From assembly GCA_944363995.1 (NCBI GenBank), contig CALVVV010000061.1, positions 1-7,176 on the forward strand: a stretch of DNA of 7,176 nucleotides, read 5' to 3'. The DNA comes from an uncultured Bacilli bacterium. GTDB lineage: Bacteria; Bacillota_I; Bacilli_A; RF39; UBA660. The stretch's first letter is position 1. The number at the start of each line of letters is the position of its first letter. The position numbers were made by a program, and so were the translations under genes. The notes below the pieces were generated by a model that ran no database searches, was not told the DNA's origin, and saw only the letters and a program-made list of their open reading frames with translations. Below are positions 1-5,587 of the stretch, piece after piece.

Positions 1-16
1 AAATTAGGTACAATAA

Positions 17-58
17 TTTTATAACACATTTTTCGCATGCTCAAAATGTGCTATAAAA
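17..58 (-). repeat. Stem-loop, 16-bp arms, in leader of putative leftward transcript
   Basis: The arms 17-32 and 43-58 are complementary over 16 positions with one exception, around a 10-nt loop. The exception is an A opposite C in a rightward RNA but a U-G wobble in a leftward RNA, so the fold is better on the minus strand. There is no T-run on the outer side in either direction, so it is a poor intrinsic terminator. It lies just downstream of the leftward promoter at 67-95 and would form the 5' end of that transcript, where it could stabilise the RNA or act as an operator. That role is inferred. Confidence 0.5.
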
Positions 59-66
59 TACTTAAC

Positions 67-95
67 ATTATATCATATTAACTTGTAGTTGTCTA
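67..95 (-). promoter_or_regulatory. Leftward sigma-A-type promoter
   Basis: Read on the minus strand, TAGACA (95 to 90) matches the -35 consensus at five of six positions. It is followed by a 17-bp spacer and a perfect TATAAT (72 to 67). The spacer ends in TGA, so the box is also an extended -10 (TGnTATAAT). Transcription would start near position 60 and leave the window to the left through the stem-loop at 17-58. This is the best promoter match in the window by consensus and spacing, and it implies a divergent gene or RNA outside the visible sequence. Confidence 0.6.
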
Positions 96-226
96 TAATT
101 TTCTAAAACATAAACATTAAAAATATTTAAATAATCAATCTACTGATAAAATAAGTTATTATTTTCAATAGATATGTTAGATGAGCGGTTAATATTTAAA
201 ATGAAATATATTAATACTTTTAGCTA

Positions 227-256
227 TTGACATAGTTAATAAGGTATAGATATATA
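227..256 (+). promoter_or_regulatory. Possible distal promoter for the operon
   Basis: TTGACA at 227-232 is a perfect -35 hexamer. The best partner is TATATA at 251-256 (four of six matches) after an 18-bp spacer, so the -10 is weak. The left arm of the dyad (253-262) overlaps this -10, so a protein bound there could block it. A transcript starting here would also pass through the T9 tract at 301-309. Confidence 0.3.
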
Positions 257-293
257 TGACATAAGAAAAGTTATATTACAAAAATGTCATATA
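253..293. promoter_or_regulatory. Perfect 10-bp dyad, candidate operator
   Basis: TATATGACAT at 253-262 is repeated exactly as its reverse complement ATGTCATATA at 284-293, with a 21-bp spacer. The half-site centres are 31 bp apart, close to three helical turns, so both would face the same side of the DNA. The left arm overlaps the weak -10 at 251-256, and the right arm lies where a -35 would be for the extended -10 at 309-317. The core TGACAT also occurs inside the TTGACAT at 227-233. It does not match the Fur, Zur or MntR consensus boxes I know. It could alternatively fold in RNA as a weak hairpin ahead of the T9 tract. Confidence 0.4.
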
Positions 294-308
294 AATATTA
301 TTTTTTTT

Positions 309-317
309 TGCTATAAT
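309..317 (+). promoter_or_regulatory. Extended -10 promoter element of the operon
   Basis: TGCTATAAT is a perfect extended -10 element (TGnTATAAT) about 38 bp ahead of the first start codon. The expected -35 window (about 288-295) is AT-rich with no TTGACA-like hexamer, so recognition would rest on the extended -10. A run of nine T (301-309) fills part of the spacer. A GAGGT ribosome binding site follows at 343-347, seven bases before the ATG at 355. Confidence 0.55.
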
Positions 318-354
318 TAGTTTGTTGTGATAAAATATTAATGAGGTAATTACT

Positions 355-2610
355 ATGGAATATAAATTTCAAGGATTAAGTAGTAATGAAGTAGATGCAA
401 GAATAAAAGAAGGTTTGGTTAATAAAAGTAAAATTGTACCAACTAAAAGTATATTGCAAATAATATCTGATAATATTTTTACATTATTTAATCTATTAAA
501 TTTTATTTTAGCTTTCTTGATTTTTTTAGTAAATTCATATAAAAATTTACTATTTTTAGGAATTGTTATATGTAATACTTTAATAAGTATGATTCAGGAA
601 ATTAGATCAAAAAAAATAGTTGATAAATTGTCTATTATAACATCTTTAAAATCTAATGTAATAAGAGAAAATAAAATAGTTACAATAAATAATGAAGATA
701 TAGTAAAAGATGATATTATAATTTTAAAAGCAGGTAACCAAATTGTAACTGATTGTATTATTTTAGATGGTAATGCTGAAGTGAATGAAGCATTTATAAC
801 AGGTGAATCTGATTTAATTAATTATCAAAAAGGTGATTTATTAAAATCTGGTAGTTTTGTTGTAGTTGGAAAAGTAATTGCTAAAGTAATTCATGTTGGC
901 AATGAAAATTATGTCAATGTTATTAGTAATGACGCTAAATATGTAAAACCGATAAATTCTATTTTACTGAATTCATTAAATAAAATAATAAAAATTATAT
1001 CTATTTTAATTATTCCTTTGGGTATTTTGTTATTTTTAAATCAGTATAGTTTAGATAATAATTTGCAGTTAGCTGTAATAAATACGGTTGCAGCATTGTT
1101 AGGAATGATACCAGAAGGATTAATATTATTAACTAGTACGGTTTTAGCAGTATCGGTAATTAGATTATCTAAAATTAATGTGCTAGTTCAAGAGTTGTAT
1201 TGTATTGAAATGTTAGCTAGGGTTGATACAATATGTTTAGATAAAACAGGAACAATTACTGATGGAAAAATGGAAGTTGTCAAAGTAATTTCTTTAAATA
1301 AGAATTATAATCTTGAAGAAGTAATGGGAAATATTACTAATAATTTGGATATTGATAATGCTACTAGTATTGCTATTAGTAACCATTTTAAAAAATATAA
1401 TAATTATCAATTAATAAAAAAAATTCCTTTTTCACCGATATATAAATATAGTGGTGCAGAATTTAAAGAGGGGAAATTTATTTTTGGGGCACCAGAGTTT
1501 TTAATTGAAAAAGAAATTAAAGAAGTAAAAGATAATCAAGAAAATCGAACTTTGCTTATTTGTCGTGATGATGAGCCAATTGGAATTATTGTTTTAAAAG
1601 ATACAATTAGAAAAAACGCCAAAAAAACATTAGATTATTTAATAAAAGAAGGAGTTGATATTAAAATAATATCTGGTGATAGCATTAATACTGTTAATAA
1701 AATTGCTAAAGATGTTGGCTTAGTAAATTTTAAAAGTATTGATGTGTCAACTTTAAGTAATTTAGAATTGGAACATGCAGTACTAAAAAATAATATTTTT
1801 GCGCGTGTCACACCGTTACAAAAAAAACAAATAGTCGAAATATTACAAAAAAATAATCATTTTGTAGCGATGACTGGTGATGGTGTTAATGATGTTTTAG
1901 CTTTAAAGCAAGCTGATTGTAGTATTACTATAAAAAATGCTACTGATGCGGCTCGCAATGTTAGCCAAATAATTTTATTAGATAATGATTTTGATTCAAT
2001 TCCTAACATTGTTCATGAAGGCCGAAGAACTATTAATAATATTGAACGAAGTGCAACTTTGTTTTTAGCTAAAACAGGTTATGCGTTTCTTTTAGTTTTA
2101 ATTTTTATGTTTGTAAATTTTAATTATCCTTTTCAACCGATTCAATTAACATTAACTAATTTTTTTACTATTGGAGTTCCATCTTTTATTTTAGCTTTAG
2201 AGCCTAATAACAAGCGAATCAAAGGAAACTTTTTAATTAATATATTAAGTAAATCATTGCCAACTTCATTAACAATTGTTTTAAATATTATATCAATTAC
2301 TTTATTAAGTGAAATTATAGGATTAAGTAAAGAACAAACATCTACATTATGTGTTATAATGAATGGTTTTACAGGATTCTTATTATTATTTAAGATATGT
2401 TATCCGTTAAATCGTTTGAGATTAGTTTTGATTATTAGTTTAATATTAGGATTTATTGGAATATTAATAGGCTTTAGAAATTTTTTTGCATTAACTGTTT
2501 TAAATTTTAAAATGTTTGCTTTTATTGTATTTTTAGTTGGTGAATCATTGCTTTTATTTAGTTTAATTAGTTTTTTGATTGATAAATTAATTAAAAAGTA
2601 TTTTAATTAG
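355..2610 (+). CDS. P-type cation-transporting ATPase, CtpE-like
   Basis: This 751-residue membrane pump has all core P-type ATPase motifs: actuator TGES at 149-152, M4 Pro-Glu-Gly at 253-255, phosphorylation site DKTGT at 296-300 (Asp296 is phosphorylated) and the hinge TGDGVND at 507-513. It uses ATP to move a cation across the plasma membrane. The MIPEGLILLTS stretch, the VLVQELYCIEMLARVD run-in to the phosphorylation site, the short nucleotide-binding domain and the M6 stretch TIGVPS (605-610), which lacks the Asp of SERCA-type Ca2+ pumps, resemble mycobacterial CtpE ('cation-transporting ATPase E'), a family linked to calcium. About ten membrane segments are visible: near 41-60, 63-82, 209-229, 238-270 (probably M4), then six after 565. 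The start is supported by GAGGT at 343-347 and an N-terminus typical of the family (GLSSNEVDARIKEG). It is the first gene of a four-gene run. Ca2+, Mn2+ or Mg2+ and the transport direction cannot be settled from sequence. Confidence 0.9.
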   Translation: MEYKFQGLSSNEVDARIKEGLVNKSKIVPTKSILQIISDNIFTLFNLLNFILAFLIFLVNSYKNLLFLGIVICNTLISMIQEIRSKKIVDKLSIITSLKSNVIRENKIVTINNEDIVKDDIIILKAGNQIVTDCIILDGNAEVNEAFITGESDLINYQKGDLLKSGSFVVVGKVIAKVIHVGNENYVNVISNDAKYVKPINSILLNSLNKIIKIISILIIPLGILLFLNQYSLDNNLQLAVINTVAALLGMIPEGLILLTSTVLAVSVIRLSKINVLVQELYCIEMLARVDTICLDKTGTITDGKMEVVKVISLNKNYNLEEVMGNITNNLDIDNATSIAISNHFKKYNNYQLIKKIPFSPIYKYSGAEFKEGKFIFGAPEFLIEKEIKEVKDNQENRTLLICRDDEPIGIIVLKDTIRKNAKKTLDYLIKEGVDIKIISGDSINTVNKIAKDVGLVNFKSIDVSTLSNLELEHAVLKNNIFARVTPLQKKQIVEILQKNNHFVAMTGDGVNDVLALKQADCSITIKNATDAARNVSQIILLDNDFDSIPNIVHEGRRTINNIERSATLFLAKTGYAFLLVLIFMFVNFNYPFQPIQLTLTNFFTIGVPSFILALEPNNKRIKGNFLINILSKSLPTSLTIVLNIISITLLSEIIGLSKEQTSTLCVIMNGFTGFLLLFKICYPLNRLRLVLIISLILGFIGILIGFRNFFALTVLNFKMFAFIVFLVGESLLLFSLISFLIDKLIKKYFN

Positions 2611-2616
2611 GAGGTG
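2609..2616 (+). promoter_or_regulatory. Shine-Dalgarno of the ZIP gene, fused to upstream stop codon
   Basis: The bases TAGGAGGTG (2608-2616) contain both the TAG stop of the ATPase gene (2608-2610) and a near-perfect ribosome binding site four bases before the ATG at 2621. A ribosome ending on the ATPase therefore stops on the next gene's binding site, which favours translational coupling. Confidence 0.8.
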
Positions 2617-2620
2617 TCTT

Positions 2621-3334
2621 ATGATATTATTAATTACTTTTTTATTTGGTATGACCATTTTTTTAGGAACTATAATTATTTTAATTACTAAAGATAATGA
2701 AAAAATTTCACAAATATCAATAAGCATTGCTTTTAGTGTTTTATTTTTATTAATATTTTTAGAAGTTATTCCTCATGCTTTGGAGCATTTGGATTATTTT
2801 AAAATGATATTTTATGGTGTAATTGGCTTTATTAGTTTAAAACTATTAGATTTATTTATTCCTAACCATGAACATTCGAATAATAAAAATCACATTTTTC
2901 ATATTGGTATTATGGCTAGTGTTGCTTTAGTTATTCATAATATTATTGAAGGAATGGTATTATATACAACATTAAAAAATAATTTTGAATTAGGCATTTT
3001 ATTAGGCTTTGGCATAGGAATTCATAATATTCCTATGGGAATGGTTATTGCTAGTTCTTTAGAATTGTCAGGTTATAAAAGAACAAAAATATTATCAATT
3101 AGTTTTATGATTTCTCTAGCTACATTTATAGGTGGTATAGTTATTCAATTTATTAACAATGTTAGCGAATACTTTATTGGCGTGATGTTTTCATTAACTT
3201 TAGGAATGCTTGTTTATATTGTTTTCTTTGAATTATTACATCATTTAAAACATCAAAATAAAAAAAATAATATTATAGGATTCGTGATGGGGGTAATTAT
3301 TATATGTTTAAGTTTAATTTTTCACAATCATTAA
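2621..3334 (+). CDS. ZIP-family metal transporter
   Basis: This 237-residue protein has eight hydrophobic segments (roughly 1-22, 32-52, 59-80, 95-116, 123-145, 155-178, 182-205 and 217-235), the size and topology of bacterial ZIP transporters that carry Zn2+, Mn2+ or Fe2+ across the plasma membrane. The TM4 signature HNxxEG is intact (His106, Asn107, Glu110, Gly111). The TM5 signature reads HNIPMG (135-140), with Met139 in place of the usual Glu. TM2 carries Glu48 and His52, and the loop after TM3 has a small His/Glu cluster (His83, Glu84, His85, His91, His94) like the metal-binding loop of many ZIPs. It follows the ATPase gene by 10 bp and has a very strong binding site. The last 31 bases overlap the next gene. 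Metal and direction are not determined; ZIPs generally work inward, which would pair with an efflux role for the ATPase. Confidence 0.87.
   Translation: MILLITFLFGMTIFLGTIIILITKDNEKISQISISIAFSVLFLLIFLEVIPHALEHLDYFKMIFYGVIGFISLKLLDLFIPNHEHSNNKNHIFHIGIMASVALVIHNIIEGMVLYTTLKNNFELGILLGFGIGIHNIPMGMVIASSLELSGYKRTKILSISFMISLATFIGGIVIQFINNVSEYFIGVMFSLTLGMLVYIVFFELLHHLKHQNKKNNIIGFVMGVIIICLSLIFHNH
3289..3293 (+). promoter_or_regulatory. Ribosome binding site of LTA-synthase-family gene, inside ZIP gene
   Basis: A run of five G lies ten bases before the ATG at 3304, within the coding sequence of the ZIP transporter. It is the only purine-rich, SD-like segment near that start. It supports initiation at 3304 and so the 31-bp overlap of the two genes. 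Confidence 0.5.
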
Positions 3335-5097
3335 AAAAAAATTATATTATATATTGTTTTATTATATCTAGTTTGATTAATAGTGCTTTATTATTATTTA
3401 TGACAACTGGATTTGCTAATATACGTTTTATTTTTAGTGATTTAATAATAATTTTGTTAATTTGTAGTTTTTCGTTTTTGATAAAAAAAAGAAATGTTTA
3501 CTTTTTAATTTTCTCGATAATTTTTTCAGTAATATGTTGCATTAATTCATCTTATTATAATAATTATAATGATTTTGCTTCTATATATTTATTTGAAACA
3601 ATGTTTCAAGCTTTCAAACTTCCGAGTGAAGCTGTAACTAGTGTATTTCAATTTGTTGATTTTATTTTTCTTTGGCAAATATTATTTTTTGTTATTATTT
3701 TTAAAAAAATAAATAGTGATAAGAAAGTTAATGAATTCAAAAAATATTTTTTAATAACTTTTGGCATTTTAGTATTTGTTTTATTATCTTGTAATACAAA
3801 TGATATATATCGATTGACTCATAATTGGAATAAGGCTTATGTTGTACGTAATTTTGGAATTTATAGCTATCAACTAAATGATATTGTTAATGTATTAAAA
3901 AAAGTTATTTGTCCAAATTGTGGTAAAAATGAAGCTCAAACGATAATTGATGAATATTATAATGAAAAAGAAATAGTAAAAAATGAATACACTAATATTT
4001 TAAAAGATAAAAATATTTTGTTTATTCACGCTGAAAGTGTTCAAAATATGTTTTTAAATGCTGAAATCAATAATCAAACTATAACGCCAAATTTAAATAA
4101 ATTAGCTGAGGAAGGATTATATTTTAGTAATTATTATTCACAAGAAAGTGTTGGTACTAGTAGTGATACTGAATTTACTATTACTAATTCTATTTTGCCA
4201 GTGGATACAGGAACAGTTTTTGTTAATTATGAATATAATAATTACCAATCGATGGTTAAGGAATTTAATAAATTAGGATACTATACGTTTAGTATGCATG
4301 GTAATATTTGTGAATATTGGAATCGTAATAAAATGTATGAAGCTATCGGTTACAATCATTTTTATTGCTATAATGATTATGATTTGACTGATAAAATAGG
4401 AATAGGATTATCTGATAAGTCATTTTTTGAACAATCAGCTGATATAATAGATAATATTCATATCAATTATGATAAATTTTATGGGACTTTAATTATGCTT
4501 ACTAATCATACACCGTTTTATAATGATGGTAAAGTTGATTTTAACGTAGGAAATATGGAAGGAACAAAATTGGGTAATTATTTAAAATTACTGCATTATG
4601 CTGATGAAGCTATTGGTGAATTTATTACTAAGTTAGATTATTTAGGTGTTTTAGATGATACAGTTATCGTAATTTATGGTGATCATGATGCAAAATTTAC
4701 TATTCAACAATATGAACAATATTTAGGACATAAAATAGATTTTTTTCAGTATGAGCAATTAACAAGAGTTCCATTAATTATTTGGACAAAAGATAAACAA
4801 ATACAAGGAGAAGTAACTAAAATAATGGGAACTTATGATGTAATGCCAACATTAGGTAATATGTTTGGTTTTGATTCTAAATATGCTTTAGGCCATGATA
4901 TTTTTAGTATAGATGAAAATATTGTAGTGTTTCCTAATGGTAACTGGGTCACAGACAAAGTTTATTATAACAATCAGTTAGAAACTTATAAAGAATACAG
5001 TAAAGTAAATGACCAATATTTAAAAGAAAATGAACTGAAAGCTAAGAAAATAGTTGAAATATCTAACTATTTAATTAAGTATAATTTATTTGAATGA
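3304..5097 (+). CDS. LTA synthase family protein (membrane phosphoglycerol transferase)
   Basis: This 597-residue protein has the LtaS layout: about five N-terminal membrane segments (near 13-33, 40-60, 65-82, 118-134 and 147-163), a linker, then an extracellular alkaline phosphatase/sulfatase-fold domain from about 235. LtaS moves glycerol phosphate from phosphatidylglycerol onto growing lipoteichoic acid. Visible active-site motifs are Glu244 (LtaS Glu255), GTSSDTEF at 284-291 with Ser286 at the place of LtaS catalytic Thr300, HGN at 332-334, WNR at 339-341, NH at 401-402 and GDHD at 459-462, matching the metal-binding Asp475-His476. Only the nucleophile differs (Ser for Thr). The linker contains an isolated CPNC (203-206). 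The start at 3304 is preferred because the next Met (33) would remove the first membrane segment. The family also holds LTA primases and other paralogues, so the exact step is open. The gene overlaps the ZIP gene by 31 bp. Confidence 0.88.
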   Translation: MFKFNFSQSLKKNYIIYCFIISSLINSALLLFMTTGFANIRFIFSDLIIILLICSFSFLIKKRNVYFLIFSIIFSVICCINSSYYNNYNDFASIYLFETMFQAFKLPSEAVTSVFQFVDFIFLWQILFFVIIFKKINSDKKVNEFKKYFLITFGILVFVLLSCNTNDIYRLTHNWNKAYVVRNFGIYSYQLNDIVNVLKKVICPNCGKNEAQTIIDEYYNEKEIVKNEYTNILKDKNILFIHAESVQNMFLNAEINNQTITPNLNKLAEEGLYFSNYYSQESVGTSSDTEFTITNSILPVDTGTVFVNYEYNNYQSMVKEFNKLGYYTFSMHGNICEYWNRNKMYEAIGYNHFYCYNDYDLTDKIGIGLSDKSFFEQSADIIDNIHINYDKFYGTLIMLTNHTPFYNDGKVDFNVGNMEGTKLGNYLKLLHYADEAIGEFITKLDYLGVLDDTVIVIYGDHDAKFTIQQYEQYLGHKIDFFQYEQLTRVPLIIWTKDKQIQGEVTKIMGTYDVMPTLGNMFGFDSKYALGHDIFSIDENIVVFPNGNWVTDKVYYNNQLETYKEYSKVNDQYLKENELKAKKIVEISNYLIKYNLFE

Positions 5098-5109
5098 AAG
5101 GGTTAATTT

Positions 5110-5460
5110 ATGAATTTTGATTTATTTAATATAATATTTATTGTTGTACTAATTATAATGTTATTAACTTTTGTTTTTATTATTGTGATGATATTTTTCC
5201 CTAAAATACGTGGAAAAATTATGAGTCACCAAATTAAAGCTACTAAATATATGATTGATGAGGCGCAGGATGATTTAACTGACATAGCTACTAAAACAGC
5301 AAATATTGTCAAAGATGGTATTAAAATTACAACTCGTGCTATAAAAGAAGGGTTATCAGAAAATAATATTTTTTGTAAATACTGTGGTGAAAGTATTGTC
5401 GAAGACTCTAAATATTGTAAAAAATGCGGAAAAAAAATAATTAGCAAATGTGCAGGATAA
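5110..5460 (+). CDS. Small membrane-anchored zinc-ribbon protein, 3' end altered by IS-A
   Basis: This 116-residue protein has one N-terminal membrane helix (about 5-30), a basic stretch after it (PKIRGK) that suggests the rest is cytoplasmic, a charged helical middle (about 35-85) and a C-terminal zinc ribbon with CxxC pairs Cys89/Cys92 and Cys103/Cys106. Such proteins are common in Bacillota and mostly of unknown role; I cannot name a specific function. It follows the LTA-synthase-family gene by 12 bp with GAAAGGG at 5096-5102 as ribosome binding site, so it belongs to the same operon. The last bases are not ancestral: the 9-bp target copy ends at 5452, and the bases from 5453, including most of the Ala codon, the Gly codon and the TAA stop, are the left repeat of IS-A. 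The zinc ribbon itself is complete, so the product may still work. Confidence 0.8.
   Translation: MNFDLFNIIFIVVLIIMLLTFVFIIVMIFFPKIRGKIMSHQIKATKYMIDEAQDDLTDIATKTANIVKDGIKITTRAIKEGLSENNIFCKYCGESIVEDSKYCKKCGKKIISKCAG
5444..5452 (+). repeat. Left target-site duplication of IS-A
   Basis: GCAAATGTG directly precedes the left inverted repeat of IS-A and recurs exactly after the right inverted repeat at 6938-6946. Nine bases fits the 8-10 bp duplications made by ISAs1-family elements. It lies inside the last codons of the zinc-ribbon gene. Confidence 0.85.
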
Positions 5461-5470
5461 AAACATGAAA
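5453..5470 (+). repeat. IS-A left terminal inverted repeat
   Basis: The 18 bases CAGGATAAAAACATGAAA match the reverse complement of 6920-6937 without a mismatch. The TAA inside this repeat (5458-5460) is the present stop codon of the zinc-ribbon gene. A run of ten A (5468-5477) follows from its last three bases. Confidence 0.9.
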
Positions 5471-5475
5471 AAAAA

Positions 5476-5527
5476 AATAAAACAGTAGAATAGGCTATTA
5501 ATTAAAAGAAAATTTTACTGTTTTATT
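5476..5527 (+). terminator. Stem-loop in IS-A left end, likely transcription barrier
   Basis: AATAAAACAGTA (5476-5487) pairs perfectly over 12 bp with TACTGTTTTATT (5516-5527) around a 28-nt loop. The stem is AT-rich, but its 3' arm is T-rich and is followed by ATTAAAAATTT. It lies between the zinc-ribbon gene and the transposase start. It could end operon transcription and shield the transposase from read-through, a common arrangement in insertion sequences. The long loop and the lack of a pure T-run make terminator strength uncertain. Confidence 0.5.
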
Positions 5528-5574
5528 ATTAAAAATTTGCATTTTAATTAATTTGTGGTACTCTTATATATAAA

Positions 5575-5579
5575 GAGGG
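5575..5579 (+). promoter_or_regulatory. Shine-Dalgarno deciding the IS-A transposase start
   Basis: GAGGG lies eight bases before the ATG at 5588, the normal distance. The frame is open upstream to a GTG at 5555 that has no purine-rich binding site and would add 11 unconserved-looking residues, so 5588 is the better start. Confidence 0.7.
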
Positions 5580-5587
5580 ATGAAAAA

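Larger units (their letters stand above)
1..354. other. Gene-free upstream regulatory region
   Basis: This 354-bp stretch shows no convincing coding sequence on either strand; the only small rightward frame (about 18 codons from 174) lacks a ribosome binding site. It holds a stem-loop at 17-58, a leftward promoter at 67-95, a TTGACA hexamer at 227-232, a perfect 10-bp dyad at 253-293, a run of nine T at 301-309 and an extended -10 box at 309-317. The layout suggests a divergent intergenic region between an unseen leftward gene and the rightward operon that starts at 355. I recognise no riboswitch, tRNA or other structured RNA class in it. Confidence 0.7.

Noticed and set aside
174..230. Small frame of 18 codons in the upstream region
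   Set aside because: No Shine-Dalgarno sequence, no promoter close by and composition like the surrounding noncoding DNA.
100..350. Mn2+ riboswitch (yybP-ykoY type) or other metal riboswitch ahead of the ATPase gene
   Set aside because: Expected for some P-type ATPases, but I could not find the conserved G-rich and C-rich loop segments; the region is almost pure AT. A covariance-model search would decide.
3304..5097. TGA read as tryptophan (Mollicutes code 4)
   Set aside because: Trp is TGG throughout, no internal TGA occurs in the long frames, and the TGA at 5095-5097 ends the LtaS-type protein at a natural place just before a ribosome binding site.
5226..5447. Reverse-strand open frame of about 73 codons
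   Set aside because: It lies wholly within the zinc-ribbon gene on the opposite strand, has no ribosome binding site, and its product has no recognisable domain; the forward gene has clear zinc-ribbon motifs and operon context.
5465..5488. Seven-residue Lys-rich leader peptide frame in the IS-A left end
   Set aside because: It is produced by the A-run next to the terminal repeat, and no binding site precedes it.
5555..5587. Upstream GTG start for the IS-A transposase
   Set aside because: The 11 extra residues lack a binding site upstream, while GAGGG at 5575-5579 is well placed for the ATG at 5588.
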